The notes beneath the pieces are model-generated. The model was given only the letters and a program-made list of their open reading frames with translations. It searched no databases and had not been told where the DNA came from. This document shows, piece after piece, positions 24,663 to 32,990 of a stretch of 64,000 nucleotides of DNA. Made by a program: the position numbers and the translations under genes. Every line of letters starts with the position of its first letter. Position 1 is the first letter of the stretch. The DNA comes from JAYFNU01 sp034933305 (GTDB taxonomy: Bacteria; Bacillota; Clostridia; Oscillospirales; Ruminococcaceae). Location: contig JAYFNU010000008.1 in assembly GCA_034933305.1 (NCBI GenBank), positions 92,291 through 156,290 on the forward strand, written 5' to 3'.

Positions 24663-24705
24663 TACCGATCAAATCGATAGTATTACAATCTGAGCAGATC
24701 GTCAA
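24663..24705 (-). promoter_or_regulatory. Promoter of the Crp/Fnr gene with overlapping palindromic operator
   Basis: TTGACG (24700-24705) and TACTAT (24677-24682) are 17 bp apart on the minus strand. The palindrome TACCGAT-CAA-ATCGATA (24663-24679, one mismatch between half-sites) overlaps the -10 and the likely start of transcription. This suits autoregulation by the Crp/Fnr protein and co-control of the divergent gene. Confidence 0.6.
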
Positions 24706-24757
24706 CAGGATCCGACAATAACGGACGGCCCGGAAAAGCCGAAGAAAGGAGCCCGCT

Positions 24758-26284
24758 GTGAACACACGGCAGCTGCACAAGGAAATGAAAACAAGAGGAA
24801 GCGCAGACGTGACCTATCTCGGCCGCGCCGTGGACGAGATGATCTGGCGCTTCATGGACGAAAACCAGATCCCCGGCCTGACGCTCGCCATCGTACAGGC
24901 CCCCTACATTCCGCGCGTGGTCGGCTACGGCGTGTCCGACGAAAAACAGCGCCGCCTCGCCTCGCCGAACACCATGTGGCCCGCGGGCCCCATCTCCCAG
25001 GCCTTCGCCGCCGTCGCGCTCATGCAGCTGTACGAGCGGGGCCTGCTGAAGCTGGACGCGCCCATCGGCGACTATCTGCCCGAGCTGCCCGAAGCGTGGC
25101 GGCCCATCCCGGTCATCGCGCTGCTGCGGCATGCCTCCGGCCTGCCCGATTACCGGCGCGCCGGGGGCTGGCGCCACGACGCCTCCTATACCTTCGCCCG
25201 GCTCCTTTCCATGGTCGCGGACCGGCGGCCGGCCTTTGCGCCGGGCACCGCCGTGGAGCAGAGCGCCACGAACTTCCTGCTGATCACCGAGATCGTCGAG
25301 CGGGTCAGCGGAAAGAGCTACCACGATTTCGTCTGGGAAAATCAGATCGATTTCCTGCATCTGCGCCACACCGCCTTTGCGGAAGACCTGTCCGGCTTCT
25401 TTGCCGAGGACGTCGCAAAGACCGAAAACGTACACCAGCTCTTTAAAGCGGACGGGCGGTACATCGACCCCACCGAACCGGCGCAGAGCTATGCGGCCGA
25501 CGGCACGGCCGTGCCGAGAGCCGACTCCTCCGCCCTGCGCGGCTTCTCGGATATCTGGGCCTCGGCGCAGGACATCTCCTTCTGGGACATCGGGCTCGCG
25601 GGCGGCGTGCTCATCCACGCGGCGGAAAACCGCGCCATGGTCTACACCCCGTGGAAGCTGCCCGACGGCGAGGAGGTTCCCGCCGTGGCCGGGTGGCAGT
25701 TCTACCACCATCGCGGGCTCATGGACATCAAGGGCTCCGTGCCGGGGTACTCCAGCTTCCTGAGCCGCTTCACCCACTCGCAGGAGCTCGTCTGCGTGAC
25801 GCTGCTGGCGAACAGGGAGGGCGTCGATTTCACCAATCTCGGCCGCCGCATCGCGGGGGCGTTCGGGGATCTGCTGTCCACCAACTACGACGACAACCGG
25901 CTGTTCCTCTGCGAGAGCCAGTTCCCGGCGGCAAAGTCCGTCCAGCGGCTGGAGGACGAGCTCCGGCGGCGCGGCATCCCGGTTTTCGCCCGGTTCGACC
26001 ACGCGGAAAACGCGCGGCAGGCGGGGCTGGAGCTGCGCCCGACGACGGTGCTGGTGTTCGGTTCGCCGAAAGTCGGCACGGCGCTCCTGCAGCTCGACCA
26101 GAGCATCTCTCTGGAGCTCCCGCTGCGCGTGTCCGTCTGGGAGGACGAGGCGGGGAGCACCTGGCTCGCCTTCAAAAGGACCGCGGAGATCGCCGAAGAG
26201 CACGGGCTCGGCGAAAACGCGACGCTCGCCGGCATGCAGAAGCTGCTGGAAGATGTCGTGCGGAGCGCCGCCAACATCTACTGA
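24758..26284 (+). CDS. Serine-hydrolase (class C beta-lactamase)-like protein with degenerate active site, fused to DUF302
   Basis: A 508-residue protein. Residues 1 to about 385 follow the beta-lactamase/D-aminopeptidase fold (ALMQLYERGLLKLDAPIGDY, LLRHASGLPDY, NFLLITEIVERVSGKSYHDF). Residues of about 400-500 match DUF302 (VLVFGSPKVGTALLQLDQSI). The nucleophile motif SxxK, expected just before the AFAAVALMQL helix, reads PISQ, and the YxN motif reads QSA, so both key residues appear lost. No signal peptide is visible. The start is GTG (24758) behind AAAGGAG. It is divergent from the Crp/Fnr gene, its probable regulator. It is more likely a ligand-binding or regulatory pseudo-enzyme than a hydrolase. 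Confidence 0.8.
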   Translation: MNTRQLHKEMKTRGSADVTYLGRAVDEMIWRFMDENQIPGLTLAIVQAPYIPRVVGYGVSDEKQRRLASPNTMWPAGPISQAFAAVALMQLYERGLLKLDAPIGDYLPELPEAWRPIPVIALLRHASGLPDYRRAGGWRHDASYTFARLLSMVADRRPAFAPGTAVEQSATNFLLITEIVERVSGKSYHDFVWENQIDFLHLRHTAFAEDLSGFFAEDVAKTENVHQLFKADGRYIDPTEPAQSYAADGTAVPRADSSALRGFSDIWASAQDISFWDIGLAGGVLIHAAENRAMVYTPWKLPDGEEVPAVAGWQFYHHRGLMDIKGSVPGYSSFLSRFTHSQELVCVTLLANREGVDFTNLGRRIAGAFGDLLSTNYDDNRLFLCESQFPAAKSVQRLEDELRRRGIPVFARFDHAENARQAGLELRPTTVLVFGSPKVGTALLQLDQSISLELPLRVSVWEDEAGSTWLAFKRTAEIAEEHGLGENATLAGMQKLLEDVVRSAANIY

Positions 26285-26331
26285 CCCCCGCCCCGCCGCA
26301 AACAGCGCCGACGCGCGCGTTGCGCAGGCGA

Positions 26332-26373
26332 AAAGAGCCGCCGCGAAAGTCCTCCTTCCGGCGGCTCTTTCCA
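26332..26373 (+). terminator. Terminator after the serine-hydrolase-like gene
   Basis: AAAGAGCCGCCG (26332-26343) pairs with CGGCGGCTCTTT (26359-26370), 48 bp after the stop codon. Confidence 0.7.
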
Positions 26374-26463
26374 TGCCTGCCGCGCCGCCCGCGCGGAGGG
26401 CCGAACGGCGGCGGGCGCCGGTCCGCGGCAGCCTTCCCGCAGAAACGGCGCCGCGCCCATATG

Positions 26464-26492
26464 AAAAGCCGCCCGCACGGAGCGGCTTTTTT
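26464..26492 (+). terminator. Second terminator in the hydrolase-kinase gap
   Basis: AAAAGCCGC (26464-26472) pairs with GCGGCTTTT (26482-26490) and is followed by T residues. The 390-bp gap 26285-26675 otherwise holds GC-rich non-coding sequence and, at its right end, the kinase promoter. Confidence 0.65.
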
Positions 26493-26585
26493 ATCGTTCC
26501 GCCGCGGCCGCGGGGACGCGTTCGCGCGCGCGCCCGGGGCGGGAGAACGGCCGCGCGCGGCCCGCCCCGCCCGCCGATGGGTTTC

Positions 26586-26617
26586 CACTTGTAAACCCAT
26601 AATCCAAGTGCTATGAT
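26586..26617 (+). promoter_or_regulatory. Promoter and inverted-repeat operator of the TetR-kinase gene
   Basis: TTGTAA (26589-26594) and TATGAT (26612-26617) are 17 bp apart. CACTTG (26586-26591) and CAAGTG (26605-26610) form an inverted repeat across the -35 and spacer, where an autoregulatory TetR-type domain could bind. Confidence 0.6.
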
Positions 26618-26675
26618 GGCCTTGCAGACCTAAAATCATCACGACGGCCGCCCGATCGGATCCGGGGGAACAACG

Positions 26676-29600
26676 ATGAATACGATCAACAATGAAAGAG
26701 CGATGAAAACGTCCAGGGCGCGGATCTGTTCCGCGCTGCTGCAGCTTCTGCAGACGAAGCCCTACCGCCGGATCACGGTCTCGCAGGTGTGCGATTCCGC
26801 CGGCGTTTCCAGGCCGACCTTCTACAAAAGCTTCGACTCGATGGATGCCGTCGTCCGGTACCGGCTCCTGCAGCTGAAGAAGATCTACGACCGGGACCAT
26901 GCGGGCTCCGGCAGCATCCGCGCGCTTCTCACGGATTTTTACGCCTTCGTGCGAAGCAACCGGGAGATCAATCTGCTGCTGAACAGGGGCAAGCTGTACC
27001 CGATCCTCGAAGACATCGTGCGGGAGGACTACCAGTCCCGTCTGGCGGACCGGAAGGGGCAGGCTGCCGCCTGCCCCGCCTGCGAGTACCTGCCGGGATA
27101 TATGTCCGCGACCGTCGTTTCGCTGCTGCGGAAATGGATCGAATCGGGCTACCTGCAGACGCCGGAGCAGATGGGAGACCTCGCGTCGAATCTCATCGGC
27201 GGGTGCGATACGCAGCTCCCGGCGGAGCCCGCCGGAAAAGCGGAAAGCGGCCGCAGCGAGAGCATTTCGGACATCCTCAACAACATCCCCACCGGCGTGT
27301 GCGTGCTGTTCATGCCCGACGAGACGCATCAGGAGATCCGCTTCGCCAACACGCAGCAGATGCGGCTCATCAATCCCAACCTGCCGTCGCCCGAGAAGGC
27401 CGACCCGCAGCAAAGCGCGTTCCGGGCCGGCTACTACAAAAACGCGTTCAGCGGCGTACACCCGGATGATCTGCCCGCCGCGCTGAAGGCCTTCCGGGAG
27501 GGCTTCCACGAAAAGCGCTTCCGGATCCCGCCGATCCGCCTCAAGACCGGCAGCGGCGATTATATCTGGGTCGCCATGGACGTGACGCTCCGGGAGGATC
27601 TGCCGGACGGCAAGCTGTTCTACGCCTCCTATCGCGACGTCTCGAAAGAAATGCGGCTGCAGCAGGAGCTGGAACTGCAGCGGCAAAAGAATATGGAGCA
27701 GACGCTGCTCGACACCATCGGCCGCCTGCCCGCCTGCTCCGCGCTGTACCGGGAGGGACCCGACGGCGCGCTGATCCCCGAGCGCTACTCCGAGGAACTG
27801 CTTCTCTTCCTCGGTTATTCGCAGGAAAACGCCGCCGAGCTCCACGGAAAAAGCATGCTGCAGGCCGTCCACCCGGGAGACCGGGACAGGATCCTGCAGG
27901 CGATGGAGGCCGCCCGCGGGGACGGCGCGCCGCACAGCGCCGTGGTCCGCCTGCTCATCCGGAACGACGGCTTCAAATGGGTCAGCGCCGCCCTGACGCG
28001 CTTTTCCTTCTCGGAGGAAAAATACCTTTATATCCTGTTCACGGACATCGACGATCTCAAAAAGCAGGAGGCGCAGCTGCAGCGCCAGTATGACGCCGCG
28101 CAGTCCTTCCTGGATTCGGTCGCCGATACATATTTGATGACGCAGCGCTCCAATCTGACCCAGAACAAAGTCGAAGCGCTCCGGGGACGGGGCGCGCCGC
28201 CGGCGAGCTGGGTGGGGCGCGGGTACGACGAGCTCGCCGGGCGGCTCATGCAGGAGGTGAAAGGGGCTGAGGACCGCAAAAGCTGCGCGGATCTGCTCGA
28301 TCGGGCCTGTCTGCTGAGTCTCTTTGAAAAAGGGGTCAGGACGGTGACCAGGGAATTCCGCTCCTGCCCCGCGGGGCAGGAAACGCTCTGGCTGCAGGGC
28401 GTCACCACGCTCTCCAAGCACCCCAAAAGCGGCGATATCTTTGCGTTTTTTGCGCTCAGCGACATCCGGGAAAAGAAGCTTTCCGAAGCGATCATCCACA
28501 ACATCATTGCGGAACAGTGCGACTATGTCTGCTGTATCGATGCAAAAAGCGGGCGGTTCATGCTGTTCATCCCCAACAAGCGGTGGAGCGGAAAAGAGAT
28601 CATCCCCGCCGGTTCGGACTACGCGCAGACCCTGTGTTCCATTTTTGTCAAATACGTGGTGCCGGAAGAGCGCGAAAAATACAGGGACTTTACGGACCTT
28701 TCCCACGTGCTCGCGGCGCTGGAGAAACAGGAGAGCATTTCGGCTTTGTTCCACAGCACCGAGGAGGGCGCCACCCGCGTGAAGCAGCTGGAGTTCTCTT
28801 TCCTCGACAGGGAAAACGGCCTCATCTCATTGGTAAAAACGGACATCACCCAGGCGCAGCAGCAGCAGCTCGAGCAGGAGGAGCGCCTGCGCCGGGCGCT
28901 GGAGCTGGCCGAGACGGCGACCGCCGCAAAGTCGGATTTCCTGTCCAGCATGAGCCACGATCTGCGCACGCCGCTCAACGGCGTGCTCGGCTTCACGGCC
29001 TTCGCGCTGCGGGAGAACGACCCGCGGAAAAAACAGGAATATCTCGAGCGGATCGCGTCCTCCGGGCAGCTCCTGCTCAGCCTGATCAACGACACGCTGG
29101 ATCTGTCGCGGATCGAGAGCGGCAAGGCCGTTCCCGAGCCGGAGGCCGTGATGTCGGACGACCTGATCCCGGCGGTCGTGTCCGCGCTCAGGCCGTCGGC
29201 CGAACTGAAGGGCGTGAACCTGGTCGAAAATCTCAGGGATTACCGGAACGAGCCCATGTGGGCGGACAAGCTCAAGATCAACAAGATCGCCCTGAACCTG
29301 CTGTCCAACGCGATCAAATTCACGCCCGCCGGCGGGACGGTCACGGTGACGCCGTACTGCTCCGCCGCGCTTCCCGAGAAGAGGAACTGCGGCTTTATCA
29401 TCGAGGATACGGGCATCGGCATGAGCGAGGAGTTCCTCAAGCACATGTACGAGCCGTTTTCGCAGGAAAAGCGGTCGGAGTCCGTGCAGCTGCCGGGCAC
29501 CGGCCTCGGCCTTTCGATCGTGAAGCGGTATGTCGATCTTCTGGGCGGCACGATCCGCGTCGAAAGCCACGTGCACGCGGGCACGCGCTGGGAGGTCACG

Positions 29601-30050
29601 CTCCCCGTGACGAAGCTCGAGAACGGTCTGCAGCAAAAGCCGAAGGCGGAAAGTCTGGAGGCCCTGAAGGGGCGGCGCGTCCTGCTGTGCGAGGACAACC
29701 AGATGAACACCGAGATCGCCTCCATGCTGCTGAAGGACAAGGGGATGCTGGTCGAAACAGCCGAAAACGGCGCGATCGGCCTGAAAATGTTCGCCGCCTC
29801 CCCGGAAGACTATTACGACATCGTGCTGATGGATATCCGCATGCCGGAGATGGACGGACTGGAGGCGGTGAGGCGCATCCGCGCGCTGGATCGTCCCGAC
29901 GCCGTCGCCGTGCCCGTCATCGCCATGACGGCGGACGCCTTTGAGGAGAGCATCCGCGAAGCAAAGGCCGCCGGCATGAACGCCTATATCACAAAACCCA
30001 TCGAGCCGGGGAAGATGTTCGAAACGCTGCGGCGCTGGGCAAAAAAGTGA
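26676..30050 (+). CDS. TetR-PAS-histidine kinase-receiver hybrid sensor with N-terminal DNA-binding domain
   Basis: A 1124-residue soluble protein with an uncommon domain order. Residues 1-60 form a TetR/AcrR helix-turn-helix (RRITVSQVCDSAGVSRPTFY), and 60-185 look like a TetR C-terminal helical domain. Two PAS-like modules follow (about 195-330 and 345-465), then a further sensor region (to about 720). HisKA has phospho-acceptor His761 (SSMSHDLRTPLNGVLGF). HATPase_c has NLLSNAIKF, DTGIGMS and GTGLGLSIVKRYV. A receiver domain (1000-1124) has phospho-acceptor Asp1053 (IVLMDIRMPEMDG). No transmembrane segment is visible. The ATG follows GGGGGAACAACG, and the gene has its own promoter. The reading frame is uninterrupted, so this is one polypeptide that could sense, phosphorylate and bind DNA. 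Confidence 0.9.
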   Translation: MNTINNERAMKTSRARICSALLQLLQTKPYRRITVSQVCDSAGVSRPTFYKSFDSMDAVVRYRLLQLKKIYDRDHAGSGSIRALLTDFYAFVRSNREINLLLNRGKLYPILEDIVREDYQSRLADRKGQAAACPACEYLPGYMSATVVSLLRKWIESGYLQTPEQMGDLASNLIGGCDTQLPAEPAGKAESGRSESISDILNNIPTGVCVLFMPDETHQEIRFANTQQMRLINPNLPSPEKADPQQSAFRAGYYKNAFSGVHPDDLPAALKAFREGFHEKRFRIPPIRLKTGSGDYIWVAMDVTLREDLPDGKLFYASYRDVSKEMRLQQELELQRQKNMEQTLLDTIGRLPACSALYREGPDGALIPERYSEELLLFLGYSQENAAELHGKSMLQAVHPGDRDRILQAMEAARGDGAPHSAVVRLLIRNDGFKWVSAALTRFSFSEEKYLYILFTDIDDLKKQEAQLQRQYDAAQSFLDSVADTYLMTQRSNLTQNKVEALRGRGAPPASWVGRGYDELAGRLMQEVKGAEDRKSCADLLDRACLLSLFEKGVRTVTREFRSCPAGQETLWLQGVTTLSKHPKSGDIFAFFALSDIREKKLSEAIIHNIIAEQCDYVCCIDAKSGRFMLFIPNKRWSGKEIIPAGSDYAQTLCSIFVKYVVPEEREKYRDFTDLSHVLAALEKQESISALFHSTEEGATRVKQLEFSFLDRENGLISLVKTDITQAQQQQLEQEERLRRALELAETATAAKSDFLSSMSHDLRTPLNGVLGFTAFALRENDPRKKQEYLERIASSGQLLLSLINDTLDLSRIESGKAVPEPEAVMSDDLIPAVVSALRPSAELKGVNLVENLRDYRNEPMWADKLKINKIALNLLSNAIKFTPAGGTVTVTPYCSAALPEKRNCGFIIEDTGIGMSEEFLKHMYEPFSQEKRSESVQLPGTGLGLSIVKRYVDLLGGTIRVESHVHAGTRWEVTLPVTKLENGLQQKPKAESLEALKGRRVLLCEDNQMNTEIASMLLKDKGMLVETAENGAIGLKMFAASPEDYYDIVLMDIRMPEMDGLEAVRRIRALDRPDAVAVPVIAMTADAFEESIREAKAAGMNAYITKPIEPGKMFETLRRWAKK

Positions 30051-30073
30051 CGCCCGGCGTCGGACAATAAAAA

Positions 30074-30097
30074 GCCGCCGGCCCGAAGGCCGGCGGC
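30074..30097. terminator. GC hairpin after the kinase gene
   Basis: GCCGCCGGCC (30074-30083) pairs perfectly with GGCCGGCGGC (30088-30097) around a CGAA tetraloop. The T-run is on the minus-strand side, so it would stop transcripts arriving from the island better than those of the kinase. Confidence 0.6.
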
Positions 30098-30372
30098 ATA
30101 TCAGAATCAATGCCGGCACATAAAAAACAGGATTAAAACAAAAACTTCGATAAACGCAGAAAGTGCGTTTACCGAAGTTTTTTAAAAACATGGCGTGTAT
30201 CAGTAATTGAGATAATGGTCGAAAACCCTTTGTTTTCAACGGTTTGCGGATTTTTGACCAACCCAATTTCGCTGTCAAGTCATAGGATATCAGAAAAAAC
30301 GGCAAAATTCAAGTGTGGGCAGAAAAGATATGTCTATCGACACCATTGTTCGACATTGTTGAGGTGAGCTGA
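30098..30372. other. Chromosome/genomic island junction region
   Basis: Base composition and codon use drop abruptly from strongly GC-rich to moderate in this 275-bp interval. No gene is seen. Besides the terminator at 30141-30186 it holds A/T-rich sequence and a short direct repeat (TCGACA at about 30,337 and 30,350). The left attachment site of the island should lie here, but with only one boundary in view I cannot define the core. Confidence 0.45.
30141..30186. terminator. Bidirectional terminator at the chromosome/island edge
   Basis: AAAACTTCG-A-TAAACGCA (30141-30158) pairs with TGCGTTTA-C-CGAAGTTTT (30164-30181), with one mismatch and a GAAAG loop. It is flanked by A-rich and T-rich runs. 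Confidence 0.75.
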
Positions 30373-31623
30373 TCAGATCAGCTTGACCTCTTTTTCTTTT
30401 TGCCAAACGCAGTATGGTAAGAGCTCATCGCGGTTCTCGAACGGCAGGTTCATGAAGTCAATGACGTTCTCATCAGGAAAGAGGGAGTCGCAATACGCGG
30501 GGATCACGCCATCCGGAACGATCCCGATCTTTTCTTTCTCCAACAGACGGTCGGCCAGCAGCTTTGCTTTGTGCATGTACACGGGGAGACCGGCATTACG
30601 AAGGGCAAGATAGAACTTGACCGACTCCACGGTTCTGTTCCAAGCGTCGCCCGCGACACTGAGGTAGTAACCGCCGTCATCGTGGCCGACATACAGGCTG
30701 ACATGAGTTGAGTTTCCGCCACGGCAAACCTCCCACGGATGCCCGCCGTAAAACTCACGGTTGCAGAGCCAATCATGGAAAGCATCTGCGGAGTCGGGAT
30801 TGATTTCTCCGAGTCCGTCATCGCGCCCGTCAGCATGTCTTTCATACTGCCGTCGCAAAGGCCACTCCGTTCCCTCGTATTTGTTTGCGGCATAGCCGAG
30901 CGCGCAGTATGAGTAGAAGTCGTTCGCCGTCATCTTATCGATGCGGGTTTTCAGCTTCTGAGGCTCGTCTTCCTGTTCAGCGGCATATCTGACGAACTCA
31001 TCAACCTCTTCTTGACTGAGATCCTTGAAGAAGGATTCGCGCGACTCTGGAAACTCGTCCCACAGGTGCTTGCGGAGAAGTGTTCCCGTCCGGTGCTGCG
31101 GAGGCAAGCTCGCGGCAACCCGTTTATTATATGTCCCATTCTCCAGCTCGGAAATGCAGTTCTTGACGCTGTCCAGAATCCATTCGGTGAACTCGGATAT
31201 ATCATATGGGAAATAGCGCGGCTTTCTTTTATCGTCAACGATTACGAGCCTGTTGCCGACAAGTATTCCACGGTATCCGATTTTCTCGTCTTCGACAGCG
31301 CTGAAGTTGTACCACTCGACCTCGTTCGGGAACTCGTCATGCCACCAGTTTTCGAATTCTTCGCGGCTATCCACATCGCCGTCTGCAAGCATTTCCTCGA
31401 AGTCCCCGAAATCTTCAATAGTGCCTCGCTCCGCCGTAAACCACAGCTCGCGCACTCCGTTTTTTGAAACTGGGGAGATTCGCTTGAGCAGAGAAAAGAT
31501 TTCATCGAGGAGTTCATAGGTTCGGTCATCGAACGAGACGTTGCAGTTGACGTCCATGTAGTGATTTTGTTTCAGCACTTCGATGTAATGCTTGACTATC
31601 GGAGCTTTGAGCGCGTTATTCAT
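30373..31623 (-). CDS. Hypothetical protein, 416 residues
   Basis: I do not recognise this protein. It is acidic and soluble, with no signal peptide or membrane segment. Notable stretches are ENWWHDEFPNEVEWYNFSA near residue 90, RYFPYDISEFTEWILDSVKN near 135 and a late THVSLYVGHDDGGYYLSVAG. The start has GGAGG. It is the last gene of the long minus-strand island operon or operons that begin near 38,450. Confidence 0.6.
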   Translation of the reverse strand: MNNALKAPIVKHYIEVLKQNHYMDVNCNVSFDDRTYELLDEIFSLLKRISPVSKNGVRELWFTAERGTIEDFGDFEEMLADGDVDSREEFENWWHDEFPNEVEWYNFSAVEDEKIGYRGILVGNRLVIVDDKRKPRYFPYDISEFTEWILDSVKNCISELENGTYNKRVAASLPPQHRTGTLLRKHLWDEFPESRESFFKDLSQEEVDEFVRYAAEQEDEPQKLKTRIDKMTANDFYSYCALGYAANKYEGTEWPLRRQYERHADGRDDGLGEINPDSADAFHDWLCNREFYGGHPWEVCRGGNSTHVSLYVGHDDGGYYLSVAGDAWNRTVESVKFYLALRNAGLPVYMHKAKLLADRLLEKEKIGIVPDGVIPAYCDSLFPDENVIDFMNLPFENRDELLPYCVWQKEKEVKLI

Positions 31624-31689
31624 TTCACCGCCTCCGTTTCCCGTATGATATTATACTGCATCCTTGCTATTGTTGACAGGTTTTCTCGT

Positions 31690-32052
31690 TCAATACAGCG
31701 TCCACCAGTAATCGAAAAGCCTGCGATAGAAGTTGCCCTTTGGAGGCGTGCACTCGCAGTTTCGGATGCGGCGACTCGTTTCTCGCTTTATCCACTTCTG
31801 GCAGTTGCTATTCTTGGGGTACTTGATATACTTGCCGGAATGGAGGAGCGTCTTGCCGTCAAAGCCCCAGTCAATATATCCGGCGTGAGGGATGTAGTGA
31901 CGTCCCACAATCACCATCAGCCTGTCGTTCTTACTAAAGCGCATTTGGCGTCGATAGCAGGCGCCGGTTCTGCGTGTGGGGGCTGGCGGAAGCAGTTCAT
32001 TCCTCTGCTGCTCGAGCCGCAGCAAGGCTTCGTTTACCTCTGTTTCTGTCAT
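31690..32052 (-). CDS. Hypothetical basic protein, 120 residues
   Basis: An unknown basic protein; the second half is rich in Lys, Arg and aromatic residues (KYIKYPKNSNCQKWIKRETS), suggesting nucleic-acid contact. It starts inside the 3' end of the upstream gene (56-bp overlap) with an AAAGGG site. Overlaps of this size are unusual, so one of the two start or stop assignments may be imperfect. Confidence 0.5.
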   Translation of the reverse strand: MTETEVNEALLRLEQQRNELLPPAPTRRTGACYRRQMRFSKNDRLMVIVGRHYIPHAGYIDWGFDGKTLLHSGKYIKYPKNSNCQKWIKRETSRRIRNCECTPPKGNFYRRLFDYWWTLY

Positions 32053-32176
32053 ATCCCTTTCCGTTCGGAACAGTCCGTGTCACCGGGCAAAGACCGCTCC
32101 AACTACCGCGCTGCTTGGCGTGGTATTCCTTTTGCTCACGCTTGCTCTGCTTTTGCAGCGGCGTCATCCTCACCAT
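31997..32176 (-). CDS. Small basic hypothetical protein, 59 residues
   Basis: Starts MVRMTPLQKQSKREQKEYHA and is strongly basic. The PVTRTVPNGKGYDR segment resembles small conserved proteins I associate with clostridial mobile elements, but no function is known. It overlaps both neighbours (41 and 56 bp). Confidence 0.5.
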   Translation of the reverse strand: MVRMTPLQKQSKREQKEYHAKQRGSWSGLCPVTRTVPNGKGYDRNRGKRSLAAARAAEE

Positions 32177-32510
32177 GTGAACACATCCTTTCCTTTGATC
32201 TATGGGTTTCAATCTTCTCCATGAAATCATGACACTGTGCCGGGTAGTCCGGGTAACCGCACAAGAGCATCTTGTTTGGAAGCTCTCTCAGGGCTTCAAG
32301 GAAAGCGTCCTCGTCCCGCTTCTTAATGCGGCAGAAGATCATGAGATACGGAGAGTCGTCTCGGGCATATTCCTGCATGAACTTCACGGTCACCTGATGC
32401 TTGATAAACAGGCCATCCGCAAGGTATTCGCCGGCATCGAGAAACGCAAAATACTTGTGCCGCAGAGAAAAACGCTCAAGGCTGAGATAGTTCTTTACTT
32501 CTGCCTGCAT
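32136..32510 (-). CDS. Hypothetical protein, 124 residues
   Basis: An unknown acidic protein with alternating hydrophobic segments (LMIFCRIKKRDEDAFLEALR). It has a clear AAGGAG site. It is the first gene of the sub-cluster 32510-31623 and is divergent from the XRE gene at 32625. Confidence 0.55.
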   Translation of the reverse strand: MQAEVKNYLSLERFSLRHKYFAFLDAGEYLADGLFIKHQVTVKFMQEYARDDSPYLMIFCRIKKRDEDAFLEALRELPNKMLLCGYPDYPAQCHDFMEKIETHRSKERMCSHGEDDAAAKAEQA

Positions 32511-32552
32511 AGAGTCTCCTTCAACAATTATGTTACAGATTCAAAAAAGGGC

Positions 32553-32581
32553 TTGATTTTTCGACGAGTTTCCGCTATTCT
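32553..32581 (+). promoter_or_regulatory. Candidate promoter of the island XRE gene
   Basis: TTGATT (32553-32558) and TATTCT (32576-32581) are 17 bp apart, about 45 bp before the start codon. Confidence 0.45.
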
Positions 32582-32624
32582 GAAACACTTCCTTCGGGAA
32601 ACTATATTTTTGGAGGCGAAAGCT

Positions 32625-32990
32625 ATGCAGCAGAATCAATACCCCGTCATTGATCCCGTGGCGACCGGCGAGAACATCGTCAGGCTCCGGCAGGAACGAG
32701 GCCTGTCCGTTCGGGATCTTCAAGCGTTCTTTGGCTTTGAAGAGCCGCAAGCGATATACAAGTGGCAGCGCGGCAAAAGCCTTCCGTCCGTCGATAACCT
32801 GTACGCTCTTGGCGCTTTGCTTGATGTGCCTCTGGATGAAATCCTGGTATCAGCAAGACCACAATTGAACATGATAGTTCTTGAGCAGCAGGCTGAAGCC
32901 TGCTGCTCAGCCATTATTATAGACCGGCTGTTTTGGATACGGCAGAAGTCCGAAATTGCATCGACCATTTATTCGAGCGCCTGTGCTTGA
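32625..32990 (+). CDS. XRE-family helix-turn-helix protein with atypical C-terminal tail
   Basis: A 121-residue protein with an N-terminal XRE helix-turn-helix (GENIVRLRQERGLSVRDLQA, residues 12-31, then AIYKWQRGKSLPSVDNLYAL). The ATG has GGAGG at good spacing; a longer frame opening at 32202 lacks a ribosome site and overlaps the divergent gene. The last 40 residues contain AIIIDRLFWIRQ. That stretch also appears, with one conservative change, in the opposite orientation just past the stop codon of the gene at 33346-33981. The mRNA includes a perfect 26-nt hairpin inside the coding region (32883-32908). Confidence 0.7.
   Translation: MQQNQYPVIDPVATGENIVRLRQERGLSVRDLQAFFGFEEPQAIYKWQRGKSLPSVDNLYALGALLDVPLDEILVSARPQLNMIVLEQQAEACCSAIIIDRLFWIRQKSEIASTIYSSACA
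32883..32908. repeat. Perfect palindromic hairpin within the XRE gene
   Basis: GAGCAGCAGGCT (32883-32894) is perfectly complementary to AGCCTGCTGCTC (32897-32908) with only two bases between them. It has the strength of a terminator but lies in the coding region and lacks a T-run. Confidence 0.65.

Noticed and set aside
32202..32624. Upstream extension of the island XRE gene (start at 32202)
   Set aside because: It would run antisense through the gene at 32136-32510, which has its own AAGGAG site; the ATG at 32625 has GGAGG and starts at the helix-turn-helix domain.
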